A stretch of DNA of 64,000 bases from positions 23,046 through 87,045 of the forward strand of contig CACNFS010000003.1 of the NCBI GenBank assembly GCA_902619835.1. The letters are read 5' to 3'. Made by a program: the position numbers and the translations under genes. Source of the DNA: an uncultured Pelagibacteraceae bacterium. Its GTDB lineage: Bacteria > Pseudomonadota > Alphaproteobacteria > Pelagibacterales > Pelagibacteraceae. Each line of letters starts with the position of its first letter. The stretch's first letter is position 1. Shown here piece by piece: positions 9,889 through 19,476 of this stretch. Under the pieces are notes generated by a model. The model saw only the letters and a list, made by a program, of their open reading frames with translations. It was not told where the DNA came from and ran no database searches.

Positions 9889-10034
9889 AACGGGAGAGAC
9901 CATTTAGGCGCCGAAGGAGCAACCACCCCGGAAACTCTCAGGCAAAAGGACCGTTATCGTAATAACTCTGGAAAGCAGGCGAAAGCCTCACCGAAGGATT
10001 AAATCTCTCAGGTACATAGACAGATGGGGTTAAG
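9889..10034 (+). promoter_or_regulatory. Tandem glycine riboswitch controlling gcvT
   Basis: Two glycine aptamers lie end to end in the gcvT leader. Aptamer I starts with GGGAGAGACC (9892-9901), then GCCGAAGGAGCAA (about 9910-9922), GGAAACTCTCAGG and AGGACCG ending near 9955. Aptamer II starts at CTCTGGAAAGC (about 9966), has CACCGAAGG, then ATCTCTCAGG and AGACAGATGGGG ending near 10030. These are the classical conserved blocks of the gcvT element, including the GGAGAG/CTCTC stem partners. Glycine binding normally turns expression on. No clear terminator or sequestering helix is visible, and only about 19 bases separate it from the gcvT start, so translational control is plausible. Confidence 0.95.
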
Positions 10035-10049
10035 CAAGAAAGAGTTATT

Positions 10050-11144
10050 ATGGAAGTACAAAAAACAGCTTTATACAATTATCATAAAAATTTAGGAGCA
10101 AAATTTGTTCCGTTTGCTGGCTATGAAATGCCTATTCAATATAAAGATGGTATTGTTAAAGAACATATTTCTACAAGAACACACGCTGGATTTTTTGATG
10201 TTTCACATATGGGGCAATTTTTTTTAGAAGGGGATGAAACATTAGTAGAGTCATTAGAAAAAATTATACCAGCAGATTTAAAAAATTTGAAAATTAATCA
10301 TTCAAAATATTCTTTTTTACTTAATAATGAAGGTGGAATAATTGATGATTTAATTATTACGAGAACAGAAAAAGGTTTTTGTATAATCTTAAACGCAGCT
10401 TGCAAGGAAAATGATATAAAACAAATTTCTCAATTTTTAAAAAAACATCATAAACATCTTTTAAACAACGATTTATCTTTAATAGCGTTGCAAGGACCGA
10501 AATCAGTAGAGATTTTAGAAAAATTAATTCCGGGCGTTGCTAATTTAAAATTTATGACAGGAAACAATTTTGAGTATGAAGGTGAAAATCTATATGTAAC
10601 AAGATCTGGATATACAGGTGAAGATGGTTTTGAAATCTCAATTTCAAACACAAAAGTCGAAAAGCTTATCGATTACTTAATTTCAAATGAAGTTAAACCA
10701 ATAGGTTTAGGAGCTAGAGATACATTAAGATTAGAGGCAGGTCTGTGTTTATATGGCCATGATTTAAATGAAAAAATAAATCCAGTAGAGGCTAATTTAA
10801 AATGGGCTATAGCAAAAAAAAGGAAAGAAGTTGGCGGCTTTAATGGATGGGAAAAAATAAAAAATTTATTAGCAAACGGAAGTGAAAAAATTAGAGTTGG
10901 TATAAAGCCAGATGGAAAAGTTATAGCTAGAGAAAATACAAAAATCTTTTCGTTAGATAATAATGAAATAGGATTCGTTACTAGCGGTACTTTTGGTCCG
11001 AGCGTGAACGCTCCAGTTGCAATGGGATATGTTAAATCAGAATTTTCTGAAGTAGGAACATCTATTCAGCTTGAAGTAAGAGGAAAAAAATATGGGGGTA
11101 AGATTTCTGAACTTCCATTTTATAAAAAAAGTTATGTTAAATAA
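10050..11144 (+). CDS. gcvT: Glycine cleavage system T protein (aminomethyltransferase)
   Basis: A 364-residue enzyme of normal GcvT length. It takes the aminomethyl group from lipoylated GcvH and makes 5,10-methylene-tetrahydrofolate and ammonia. Conserved segments include FVPFAGYEMPIQY near residue 20, FFDVSHMGQ near 50, the folate-binding ARDTLRLEAGLCLYGHDL segment and the C-terminal barrel ending SELPFYKKSYVK. ATG at 10050 follows the tandem glycine riboswitch. gcvH starts 12 bases after its stop, with GGGGAAAC as ribosome-binding site. Confidence 0.97.
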   Translation: MEVQKTALYNYHKNLGAKFVPFAGYEMPIQYKDGIVKEHISTRTHAGFFDVSHMGQFFLEGDETLVESLEKIIPADLKNLKINHSKYSFLLNNEGGIIDDLIITRTEKGFCIILNAACKENDIKQISQFLKKHHKHLLNNDLSLIALQGPKSVEILEKLIPGVANLKFMTGNNFEYEGENLYVTRSGYTGEDGFEISISNTKVEKLIDYLISNEVKPIGLGARDTLRLEAGLCLYGHDLNEKINPVEANLKWAIAKKRKEVGGFNGWEKIKNLLANGSEKIRVGIKPDGKVIARENTKIFSLDNNEIGFVTSGTFGPSVNAPVAMGYVKSEFSEVGTSIQLEVRGKKYGGKISELPFYKKSYVK

Positions 11145-11156
11145 GGGGAAACAAAT

Positions 11157-11537
11157 ATGAGTGAAAAAAAATTTTCTAAAAAACATGAATGGGTTTCACT
11201 AGATGGAGACGTTGCTACAGTCGGAATAACTAAGCATGCAACAGAAATGCTTGGTGACATTGTTTTTGTGGAGGTTCCTGATGCAGGTAAAGTTGTAGAA
11301 AAAGAAGGTCAAGCAGCTGTTGTAGAGTCTACTAAAGCTGCGAGTGATGTTTATTCTCCTATTTCTGGAGAAATTACTGAGGGAAATAAAGCCATTGCAA
11401 ATGATCCTGGAAGCGTAAATACTGACCCTGAAGGTGCCAGCTGGTTTTTTAAGTTAAAGATTAAAGATAAAGGTGAGTATGACTCCCTAATGTCAAAAGA
11501 CGAATATGATAAATTTTGTAAGGAGAACCCTAGCTAA
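11157..11537 (+). CDS. gcvH: Glycine cleavage system H protein
   Basis: A 126-residue lipoyl carrier protein. The lipoyl attachment site is [14 protein letters not shown], with Lys60 as the modified residue. The usual features HEWV near residue 10, [18 protein letters not shown] and the late [12 protein letters not shown] are all there. It shuttles the aminomethyl arm between GcvP, GcvT and lipoamide dehydrogenase. A GGGGAA sequence precedes the start. Its stop codon is followed at once by the gcvP start, so translation is coupled. Confidence 0.97.
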   Translation: MSEKKFSKKHEWVSLDGDVATVGITKHATEMLGDIVFVEVPDAGKVVEKEGQAAVVESTKAASDVYSPISGEITEGNKAIANDPGSVNTDPEGASWFFKLKIKDKGEYDSLMSKDEYDKFCKENPS

Positions 11538-14405
11538 ATGATTGACGATAACTCAAAAGAATTTATTAAAAGACATATTGGTCCTTCTGAAGAAGATCAG
11601 TCAAAAATGTTGCAATATGTCGGGTATAAATCATTAGAGGATTTAATGAGTAATACAGTACCAGAAAAAATCTTATTAAAAGACGATCTTAAGATTGATC
11701 AGCCAATGTCAGAGAACGATGCTTTAAAAAAATTAAAATCTATATCTAAAAAAAATAAAATCTTTAAAAATTTTATTGGAATGGGATACTATAACTCTAT
11801 TACACCTAATGTAATTCTTAGAAATATTTTAGAAAATCCAGGATGGTACACGTCTTATACACCTTATCAGCCTGAAGTGGCGCAAGGTCGTCTTGAAATG
11901 CTTTTAAATTTTCAACAATCAATTATTGACTTAACAGGCATGGATATAGCTAACGCTTCTTTATTGGATGAAGCAACAGCAACAGCAGAAGCAGTAGGTT
12001 TAAGTCAGAGATTAGATAAGATTAATTCAAAAAAAATATTTATTTCAAGCAATTGTAATCCTCAGACAATTGATCTCATTAAGACTAGAACAAATCCTTT
12101 TGGTTTAGAATTGATCATTGGTGATGAAAAAAAAGAACTTTCAAAAATTAATGAAGATATAATTTGCGGTGTTTTATCTTATCCGGGAACTTTAGGTGAG
12201 ATAAACGATCCTAGTGAAAGCATCAGTCAAATTCACAAAAAAAACGGAAAAGCCATTTTGGTTTGTGACTTATTGGCTTTAGCTAGATTAAAAACTCCAG
12301 CTGAACTTGGAGCTGACATCGCTGTCGGTAGTGCTCAAAGATTTGGTATTCCAATGGGTTACGGCGGGCCTCATGCTGCATTTTTTGCTACAAAAGAAGA
12401 ATTTAAAAGATCAATGCCAGGAAGAATAATAGGCGTTTCAAAAGATAGACACGGAAAAAAAGCTTACAGGCTTTCTTTACAAACTAGAGAGCAACACATT
12501 CGAAGAGATAAAGCGACAAGCAATATTTGTACTGCTCAAGCTTTATTGGCTATCATTTCTGCTGCTTTTGCAATTTATCATGGACCTGAAGGAATACTTA
12601 AAATTGCGAATAGAACTTCTAAATTAGCAAAAATTTTTGCTGATAATATTAAAATAAGCGGTTTTAAAATTCTATCAGATCATTTCTTTGATACCGTTAC
12701 GATTAAAACCAATGAAAAAACAGATCCTATTTTCGAGGCTGCACTAAAAGAGAATATAAACCTTAGAAAAGTTGATAAAGATCATTTATCTGTTGCGTTT
12801 GATGAAGCAAAAAAACTTGATGATGTAAACTTATTGTTAAAAATATTCGGAATAACTCAAGTAATTAAACAAGACGTTAAGGTGGAATTAGATAATCTCC
12901 CAAAAAATCTTTTAAGAACTTCAAAATACTTAACTCATCCAGTTTTTAACAAATACCATTCTGAAACTGAGATGTTAAGATATCTAAAAAAACTAGAAGA
13001 TTGCGATATTGCACTTAATAGATCAATGATTGCTTTAGGATCTTGTACAATGAAGCTCAATGCAACAGCAGAATTAATTCCTATTACTTGGAAAGAGTTT
13101 TCACTTCCACATCCTTTTGTTCCTACAAATCAAATGGAGGGTTATAAGATTCTTTTTAATGATCTAATAAATGATCTGAAAGAAATTACTGGATATGACG
13201 CAGTTTCTTTACAGCCTAACTCAGGGGCTCAAGGAGAGTATGCAGGTCTAATGACTATAAGAAAATTCCATAAAAATAATAAACAAGAAAACCGTAACGT
13301 TTGTCTAATTCCTGACTCAGCTCATGGAACTAATCCAGCAAGTGCCCAAATGTGTGGGATGAAGGTGGTTGTAGTTAATTGTGACGAAGATGGAAACGTG
13401 GATATAGACGATCTTAAAAATAAAGCTGAAAAACACTCAAAAGACTTAGCTGCTTTAATGGTTACTTACCCCTCTACTCATGGAGTATTTGAAGAAAAAA
13501 TTATGGATATTTGTGAAGTAATTCATAAGCATGGTGGACAAGTTTATATGGATGGAGCAAATCTAAACGCACTTGTAGGTGTCGCAAAACCAGGGAAATT
13601 TGGACCAGATGTCTGTCATATAAATTTACATAAAACATTTTGTATACCGCACGGTGGAGGCGGACCAGGAATGGGCCCAATCGCTTGCGCTAAGCATCTA
13701 GCTGATTTTTTACCAACACATGAAATTATTAAAGAGGCAGGCCCTAAGAATGGAATGGGAGCTGTATCAGCTGCACCTTGGGGTAGTTCAAGCATACTTC
13801 CAATATCCTGGATGTATATAAAGATGATGGGCGCTGAAGGATTGAAAAAAGCATCACAAGTTTCAATTTTAAATGCGAATTACATTTCAAAAAAATTATC
13901 TAAAGATTACAAAGTTCTTTATACGGGTAAAAATGGAAATGTAGCTCACGAATGTATAATTGACATTCGACCAATTAAAGCAAGTTCAGGAATCTCTGAG
14001 GAGGATTTAGCTAAAAGGCTAATTGACTTTGGCTACCATGCTCCAACAATGTCATGGCCTGTTGCTGGCACAATTATGATTGAGCCAACTGAAAGTGAAA
14101 ATTTAGAAGAGATAGATAAATTTTGTAATGCTCTTATAAAAATTAAAAAAGAAATTAATTTAGTGGAGTCATCAAAGTTTGACAAAATAGATAACCCACT
14201 GAAAAATGCACCTCATACTTATGGCGAATTAGCTTCCAATGAGTGGAAGCATGCTTACTCAAGAGAGGAAGCGGCTTTTCCCACTGAGTATGTAAAAAAC
14301 AATAAATATTGGGCACCAGTTGCAAGAGTAGATAACGTTTTTGGAGATAGAAATTTAGTGTGTTCATGTCCTTCAATGGATGAATATAAAGATGAAGCTG
14401 CTTAA
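11538..14405 (+). CDS. gcvP: Glycine dehydrogenase (decarboxylating), P protein
   Basis: A 955-residue single-chain GcvP, fusing the two halves that are separate subunits in some bacteria. It decarboxylates glycine with pyridoxal phosphate and passes the aminomethyl group to GcvH. The PLP lysine lies near residue 699 in NLHKTFCIPHGGGGPGMGP. Other conserved blocks: FKNFIGMGYY near 80, YTPYQPEVAQGRLE near 110, and QPNSGAQGEYAGL near 560. It begins on the base after the gcvH stop. With gcvT and gcvH it forms a riboswitch-controlled operon for glycine use; the L protein is not in this window. Confidence 0.97.
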   Translation: MIDDNSKEFIKRHIGPSEEDQSKMLQYVGYKSLEDLMSNTVPEKILLKDDLKIDQPMSENDALKKLKSISKKNKIFKNFIGMGYYNSITPNVILRNILENPGWYTSYTPYQPEVAQGRLEMLLNFQQSIIDLTGMDIANASLLDEATATAEAVGLSQRLDKINSKKIFISSNCNPQTIDLIKTRTNPFGLELIIGDEKKELSKINEDIICGVLSYPGTLGEINDPSESISQIHKKNGKAILVCDLLALARLKTPAELGADIAVGSAQRFGIPMGYGGPHAAFFATKEEFKRSMPGRIIGVSKDRHGKKAYRLSLQTREQHIRRDKATSNICTAQALLAIISAAFAIYHGPEGILKIANRTSKLAKIFADNIKISGFKILSDHFFDTVTIKTNEKTDPIFEAALKENINLRKVDKDHLSVAFDEAKKLDDVNLLLKIFGITQVIKQDVKVELDNLPKNLLRTSKYLTHPVFNKYHSETEMLRYLKKLEDCDIALNRSMIALGSCTMKLNATAELIPITWKEFSLPHPFVPTNQMEGYKILFNDLINDLKEITGYDAVSLQPNSGAQGEYAGLMTIRKFHKNNKQENRNVCLIPDSAHGTNPASAQMCGMKVVVVNCDEDGNVDIDDLKNKAEKHSKDLAALMVTYPSTHGVFEEKIMDICEVIHKHGGQVYMDGANLNALVGVAKPGKFGPDVCHINLHKTFCIPHGGGGPGMGPIACAKHLADFLPTHEIIKEAGPKNGMGAVSAAPWGSSSILPISWMYIKMMGAEGLKKASQVSILNANYISKKLSKDYKVLYTGKNGNVAHECIIDIRPIKASSGISEEDLAKRLIDFGYHAPTMSWPVAGTIMIEPTESENLEEIDKFCNALIKIKKEINLVESSKFDKIDNPLKNAPHTYGELASNEWKHAYSREEAAFPTEYVKNNKYWAPVARVDNVFGDRNLVCSCPSMDEYKDEAA

Positions 14406-14414
14406 TCTTTTTTA

Positions 14415-15641
14415 ATGAAAGTTGCTGTTATCGGCTCAGGCATTTCAGGATTATCCTCCGCATATTTTCTCTCAAAAAAATATAAAGTTGATTTATACGA
14501 AAAAGACGACCATTTTGGAGGACACTCTTATACTTACGACATCAAAGAAAATGGCAAAGTAGTTCCAGTAGACCTTGGATTTATTGTTTTTAATGAGATC
14601 ACGTATCCAAATTTAATAAATTTTTTCAATGAATTAAATGTTCCTTATGAAAAAAGCGACATGTCTTTTTCTGTATCGATAAAAAATAGCAACGTTGAGT
14701 ATAGCGGAAGCGGTTTAAGTGGTATTTTTACTAATAAATTGAATCTATTTAATTTTAAATTTTTATATATGATTAGAGAAATTATCTCATTCTACAAAAC
14801 TGCACCAGGATTATTACAAAGTGAAATTAAAGATGAAACATTAGGGAATTTTCTTAACAAAAAAAAGTTTTCAAAATACTTTATCGATTACCACTTGATG
14901 CCCATGGTTGCTGCTATCTGGTCTATGCCATTTAATAAAGCAAAGGAAATGCCATTAAAATTTTTTTTGAATTTTTTTACTAATCACGGCTTATTTAAAT
15001 TTAAGAATAGACCACAATGGTTTACAGTTTCAAACAGAAGTAGAGCTTATGTAAAAAAAGTTACAGATAAAATAAGTGGTGAAATTTTTAAAAATTACAA
15101 AGTCGACAAGTTAATTAGAAGCGATGACAATATCAGAGTAATTATTGGCAATGAATATGTTGACTACGATCAAGTAGTTTTAGCCTCACATGCAGATCAA
15201 AGCTTAAAAATGATCGAAAAACCAACTGATCAAGAAAAGAACATTTTGGAAAAATTTAATTATGTAAAAAATGAGGCTTATTTACATACCGATGAAAGAC
15301 TAATGCCTCGTAAAAAAAAAGCTTGGTCTAGTTGGAATTCTGTTTCAGAGGAAGAAAAAACATGCATTACTTATTGGCTGAATAAACTTCAAAACTTAGA
15401 AACTTCTAAAAATTATTTTTTAACTTTAAACCCTATTTATAAAATTAATGAAAATTCTGTTATAAAAAAAGTTTATTTTACTCACCCATATTTAAACTCA
15501 AAGAATACCGCGCTTCAAAAAGATCTAGGATTAATACAAGGTAAAAAAAGGACTTGGTTTTGTGGAAGTTATTTTGGTTACGGTTTTCATGAAGATGGAT
15601 TAAAATCTTCTTTAGATTTAATAAATAACTTTAAAATTTGA
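14415..15641 (+). CDS. FAD-dependent amine oxidase-type oxidoreductase of the Cfa gene cluster
   Basis: A 408-residue flavoprotein. It opens with MKVAVIGSGISGLSSAYFL, a Rossmann FAD-binding motif, followed by YEKDDHFGGHSYTYD. It ends with FCGSYFGYGFHEDGLKSS, the flavin-binding C-terminal block. This exact order (FAD oxidoreductase, DUF1365, Cfa-type methyltransferase, DUF3833) occurs in many proteobacteria near light or singlet-oxygen stress genes, and related enzymes are tied to furan or modified fatty-acid synthesis. The stop overlaps the next start (TGATG). Activity on an acyl chain is inference from neighbours. Confidence 0.85.
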   Translation: MKVAVIGSGISGLSSAYFLSKKYKVDLYEKDDHFGGHSYTYDIKENGKVVPVDLGFIVFNEITYPNLINFFNELNVPYEKSDMSFSVSIKNSNVEYSGSGLSGIFTNKLNLFNFKFLYMIREIISFYKTAPGLLQSEIKDETLGNFLNKKKFSKYFIDYHLMPMVAAIWSMPFNKAKEMPLKFFLNFFTNHGLFKFKNRPQWFTVSNRSRAYVKKVTDKISGEIFKNYKVDKLIRSDDNIRVIIGNEYVDYDQVVLASHADQSLKMIEKPTDQEKNILEKFNYVKNEAYLHTDERLMPRKKKAWSSWNSVSEEEKTCITYWLNKLQNLETSKNYFLTLNPIYKINENSVIKKVYFTHPYLNSKNTALQKDLGLIQGKKRTWFCGSYFGYGFHEDGLKSSLDLINNFKI

Positions 15642-16399
15642 TGAACTCCTGTATTTATAATGGTGAAGTAACTCATACAAGATTTAAACCTGTAAGACAT
15701 TTTTTTAAATATAAAACTTTTTCATTATTAGTTGATTTAGATGAAATCGATCAATTAGACAGATCAGTAAATATTTTCTCCTATAATAAATTTAATATCT
15801 TCAGCTTTTATGACAAAGATCATGGAGAGCGTGACGGAAGTAATTTAAAGGAGTGGGTTCTTAAAAATATTAACAAGTTCAATATAAACGGTAAAATTAA
15901 TAAAATTAAATTACTTTGTTATCCAAGAATTTTTGGATATGTGTTTAATCCCTTAAGTATTTTTTATTGCTACGAGGACAATAAATTAAAGGCAATTTTT
16001 TACGAGGTAAAAAATACTTTTAATGAGCAGCATACATACATTTTTAAAATTAAAGATAACGAGGAAATAGCTCAAAAATGCAAAAAAAAGTTTTATGTAT
16101 CACCATTTATGGACATGGAAACTTACTATAATTTTAAATTACTTAATCCAAATGATAAACTCTCAGTCTTTATTAAACAAACAGACTCGACAGGAACAAT
16201 TTTAACAGCTACCCAAACAGGAGAGAGAAAGGAATTGAGCTCTAAACAACTCGTAGTTAATTTTTTTAAATATCCTTTAATGACAATTAAAATTATTGGT
16301 TCGATACATTTTGAAGCATTACTTTTATGGAAAAAAGGAGCAATATATAGAAAAAGAGATGCTAAATTAAAAAATAATTTAAGTTACGAAGAATATTAA
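15641..16399 (+). CDS. DUF1365 family protein
   Basis: A 252-residue protein starting MNSCIYNGEVTHTRFKPVRHFFKYK, the conserved DUF1365 opening (YxGxVxHxRxxPxxHxF). LLCYPRIFGYVFNPLSIFYCY near residue 90-110 is the second strong signature. The start is ATG at 15641, overlapping the previous stop; a TTG one codon upstream is less likely. Members almost always sit between a FAD oxidoreductase and a Cfa-like methyltransferase, as here, implying a joint role in membrane fatty-acid modification. No catalytic mechanism is established to my knowledge. Its stop overlaps the next gene's start. Confidence 0.9.
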   Translation: MNSCIYNGEVTHTRFKPVRHFFKYKTFSLLVDLDEIDQLDRSVNIFSYNKFNIFSFYDKDHGERDGSNLKEWVLKNINKFNINGKINKIKLLCYPRIFGYVFNPLSIFYCYEDNKLKAIFYEVKNTFNEQHTYIFKIKDNEEIAQKCKKKFYVSPFMDMETYYNFKLLNPNDKLSVFIKQTDSTGTILTATQTGERKELSSKQLVVNFFKYPLMTIKIIGSIHFEALLLWKKGAIYRKRDAKLKNNLSYEEY

Positions 16400-17589
16400 T
16401 GAGTCTAAAAAAAATTTCAGAAAAATTTGTTTTGAACAAATTAAAGAAAATTTCGCAAGGAAATCTTAAACTAATTAATTATGATGGACAAGTTTTTCAC
16501 TTTGGCGACTTAGAAAGCAAATTATCCTCAAATATCAAAATTAACAATCCTAATTTTTATTTAAACGTCGTTATGGGTGGAAGCTCAGCTTTAGGAGAAG
16601 CGCATATGAAAAAAGATTTTTATACATCAAATTTGACTGATTTAATTGAGCTTACTGCGAGAAATATCAACACAATCTATTCTTTTTCAGGAAGTTTAAA
16701 ATTACAAAAAATCAAAAATTTTCTGAAAAAAATATTTGCATCAAATACAAAGTCTAAAAGTATAAAATATATTTCAAAACATTATGATTTAGGGAATGAA
16801 TTTTTTTCATTATGGCTTGATCAATCTCTTACTTATTCTAGTGCAGTTTATAAAAACGAGAAAGATAATTTAGAAATCGCTCAAAGAAATAAATTTCAAG
16901 AACTTATTAATTTAATGAATATAAAAGACGGCAATAAGGTTTTAGAAATTGGATGTGGTTGGGGCGGTTTCGCTGAATTCCTAGCTAAAAATTATGATGT
17001 AAGTGTGGATTGTATTACGATTTCAAAAAATCAATATGAATTTACAAAAAAAAAGATATTCAACTCAGGTTTAAACAATAAAGTTAATGTAAAGTTTTTA
17101 GATTACAGAGACCTTCAGGAAAAATATGATCACGTAGCTTCAATAGAAATGATTGAGGCTGTCGGTGAAAAATATATGGACCAATATTTTGGCACAATAA
17201 AAAAAGTGCTTAATAATAATGGAACTGCTGCTATTCAAGGTATCGTGATAAAAGATGTTTTATTTGAAAGATATAGGGCAAATGAAGATTTTATTCAAAA
17301 ATATATATTTCCAGGTGGTTTTTTACCTTCAATTAAATTTATGGAAAATATTATTAAAAAAAATGACCTCAAACTTGAAAAAATTAATACTTACTCGGAT
17401 GATTATGCCAGAACTTTAGCAACTTGGAGAAAAAATTTTTTAGGTGTTTGGGAAAAAATTAGTCCACTTGGTTTTGATGATTATTTTAAGCGAATGTGGG
17501 AATTTTATTTATCCTATTGTGAAGGAGGTTTTAAGTCTAGAAACATTAACTTGATTCAATTCTCTATGTCTAATAGATATTCGTCATGA
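16399..17589 (+). CDS. Cyclopropane-fatty-acyl-phospholipid synthase family methyltransferase
   Basis: A 396-residue SAM-dependent methyltransferase of the Cfa family. Motifs: YISKHYDLGNEFFSLWLD near residue 130, SLTYSSAVYK, the SAM-binding VLEIGCGWGGFAEFLA near 180 and EMIEAVGEKYMDQYF. It methylates double bonds in phospholipid acyl chains, giving cyclopropane or branched 10-methyl chains; in other bacteria paralogs act in furan fatty-acid synthesis. It overlaps genes on both sides by 1-4 bases. I avoid the symbol cfa because of the specific cluster context, where the product may differ from a cyclopropane ring. Confidence 0.92.
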   Translation: MSLKKISEKFVLNKLKKISQGNLKLINYDGQVFHFGDLESKLSSNIKINNPNFYLNVVMGGSSALGEAHMKKDFYTSNLTDLIELTARNINTIYSFSGSLKLQKIKNFLKKIFASNTKSKSIKYISKHYDLGNEFFSLWLDQSLTYSSAVYKNEKDNLEIAQRNKFQELINLMNIKDGNKVLEIGCGWGGFAEFLAKNYDVSVDCITISKNQYEFTKKKIFNSGLNNKVNVKFLDYRDLQEKYDHVASIEMIEAVGEKYMDQYFGTIKKVLNNNGTAAIQGIVIKDVLFERYRANEDFIQKYIFPGGFLPSIKFMENIIKKNDLKLEKINTYSDDYARTLATWRKNFLGVWEKISPLGFDDYFKRMWEFYLSYCEGGFKSRNINLIQFSMSNRYSS

Positions 17590-18110
17590 AAAAATTTATA
17601 ATACTATTTCTACTAATTTTAACAACAGGATGTGCAAACAAAATGAAACCAACTGATTTTAAAGACCAAAAACCAAGACTAGTTATTGAAAATTATTTAT
17701 CAGGCAATGTTAAAGCTTGGGGAGTATTACAAAATAGATCTGGAAAAGTTACAAGACAATTTAAAGCTGATTTAAACGGAAAATGGGATGGCTCCAAGTT
17801 AATTTTAGATGAAGTTTTTGATTGGAACGATGGGGAAAGACAAACTCGTCAATGGACAATTAAAAAAATTGATGAGCATAATTATGATGGAACAGCATCT
17901 GATGTAGTTGGAACAGCTAAAGGATATTCATACGGTCCAGCTTTTAAATTTGAGTATGTATTACTTGTGCCAGTTAAAGGCAAAAATATTAAAATTACTT
18001 TTGATGATTGGATTTTCATGCAAGACGAGCGTGTGGCAATAAACAGAGCTACAATGACTAAATTCGGAATTAAAGTTGCTGAATTAACTGTAATGTTTGT
18101 AAAAGATTAA
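17586..18110 (+). CDS. DUF3833 family lipoprotein
   Basis: A 174-residue protein with a lipoprotein signal: MKKFIILFLLILTTGCAN, lipobox TTGC with Cys16 as the acylated residue. The remainder fits DUF3833: LVIENYLSGNVKAWGVLQNRSGKV, FDWNDGERQTRQW and the DWIFMQDERVAINRATMTKFG end. Its 4-base overlap with the Cfa-type gene implies coupled expression. It is probably a periplasmic lipid- or membrane-handling lipoprotein supporting the same fatty-acid modification route, but that is inference. Confidence 0.9.
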   Translation: MKKFIILFLLILTTGCANKMKPTDFKDQKPRLVIENYLSGNVKAWGVLQNRSGKVTRQFKADLNGKWDGSKLILDEVFDWNDGERQTRQWTIKKIDEHNYDGTASDVVGTAKGYSYGPAFKFEYVLLVPVKGKNIKITFDDWIFMQDERVAINRATMTKFGIKVAELTVMFVKD

Positions 18111-18111
18111 T

Positions 18112-18702
18112 ATGTTCGAACTTCCTAAATTAGATTACGCTAATTCGGCTCTTTCTCCAATAATGTCTGAACAAACTTTGGATTTACATCACGGTAAACA
18201 CCATCAAACATATATTACAAATCTAAATAATTTAATAAAAGGTTCCGATTATGAAAAATTGTCTTTGGAAGATATAATTAAAAAATCTTCTATCGAAAAA
18301 AAAATAGGTATTTTTAACAATGCTAGCCAGCACTGGAATCATAATCTTTTTTGGAAATGCATGAAACCTAATGGCGGAGGAAATGTTCCATCTAAACTTG
18401 AAAATAAGATAAAAAAAGATTTCGGAAGTTTTGAAAAATTTAGGGAGGAATTCATCAATGCTGGAGTTACTCAATTTGGATCTGGTTGGTGTTGGTTATC
18501 TTTAAAAGAAAAAGAAGATAAGCTTGTAGTAACTAAATCACCAAATGCTGAAAACCCAATAATTCACAATATGAAACCTATATTAGGGTGTGATGTTTGG
18601 GAGCATTCTTATTACTTAGATTACAGAAACAAAAGACCAGCTTACTTAGAAAATTTTTTTGATAAACTAATTAATTGGGAATATATCGACTCTCTTCTTT
18701 AA
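18112..18702 (+). CDS. sodB: Superoxide dismutase, Fe type
   Basis: A 196-residue Fe/Mn superoxide dismutase converting superoxide to oxygen and hydrogen peroxide. Metal ligands appear in LHHGKHHQTYI (first His), NNASQHWNHNLFW (second His) and DVWEHSYYLDY (Asp and His). The Gln in NASQHWNH is in the position characteristic of the iron-specific enzymes. No signal peptide, so cytoplasmic. It starts 1 base after the lipoprotein stop and ends at the convergent SDR gene with no gap. Linking it to the Cfa cluster points to oxidative stress. Confidence 0.95.
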   Translation: MFELPKLDYANSALSPIMSEQTLDLHHGKHHQTYITNLNNLIKGSDYEKLSLEDIIKKSSIEKKIGIFNNASQHWNHNLFWKCMKPNGGGNVPSKLENKIKKDFGSFEKFREEFINAGVTQFGSGWCWLSLKEKEDKLVVTKSPNAENPIIHNMKPILGCDVWEHSYYLDYRNKRPAYLENFFDKLINWEYIDSLL

Positions 18703-19455
18703 CTATCTTTTGACAAGCTTGTCTACTAAAAATAAATAAATTCTATAAGGTAATATTCTTAAAAATTTTAAAGTTAAAGTTAAGCCTTTTGGGAAATGAA
18801 TTTCAAAAGCATTTCCTTTCACTAATCCATTAAATATTTTTTCTGCAGCGTATTTAGGAGTTTTTAAAAACGGCATAGGAAATTCATTTTTATCAGTCAA
18901 TGGAGTTTTAATGAAACCTGGTGATATAACAGAGACTCTTACCCCAAATTTTTTAAAATCAAAGTAAATACTTTCACTAAAATTAGTTAGAGCAGCTTTT
19001 GAAGGACCATAACCACTAGAATTAGGCAGTCCCCTATAACCAGCTATCGATGAAACAATAGAAATGTGTCCAGATTTTTTATTTTTAAAATAATCTTCAA
19101 CAGATTTTACACAGTCGATTACACCCAAAAAATTAACATTCATTACATTTTTAATTTTATCTGGATCTATATTTTGCTCATCTTTTGGTTCATAAGTCCC
19201 GCTTGAAAATAGACATATATCTAAATTTTCAAACTCTTTAATAATATTTTTAAAAACGTCGCTTATTTGAGATCGATTTGTTACATCTAACGGAAACGAT
19301 TTAATATTTGGATTTTTAGCTAATTCATCAAGTAACTCTTTTCTTCTAGCAGATACAGCTACTTTCCATCCTTCATTAGCAAATTTTTCAGCTACAGCCT
19401 TTCCTATCCCACTACTTGCACCTGTAATCCATATTTTTTTCTGATTTTCTGACAT
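18703..19455 (-). CDS. Short-chain dehydrogenase/reductase (SDR)
   Basis: A 250-residue classical SDR. The cofactor motif is ITGASSGIGKAVAEKF, NADP preference is suggested by SARRKE after the second strand, and the catalytic residues are Ser in SIVSSIAGYRG and YGPSKAAL (Tyr-x-x-x-Lys). The C-terminus has a hydrophobic Leu-rich tail (about residues 225-245) that could contact membrane. Similar SDRs sit beside the FAD oxidoreductase/DUF1365/Cfa set in other bacteria, so a fatty-acid substrate is possible. It is divergent from tspO with 21 bases between starts, a shared regulatory gap. Confidence 0.9.
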   Translation of the reverse strand: MSENQKKIWITGASSGIGKAVAEKFANEGWKVAVSARRKELLDELAKNPNIKSFPLDVTNRSQISDVFKNIIKEFENLDICLFSSGTYEPKDEQNIDPDKIKNVMNVNFLGVIDCVKSVEDYFKNKKSGHISIVSSIAGYRGLPNSSGYGPSKAALTNFSESIYFDFKKFGVRVSVISPGFIKTPLTDKNEFPMPFLKTPKYAAEKIFNGLVKGNAFEIHFPKGLTLTLKFLRILPYRIYLFLVDKLVKR

Positions 19456-19476
19456 TAATTAGTTATATCTCATATT

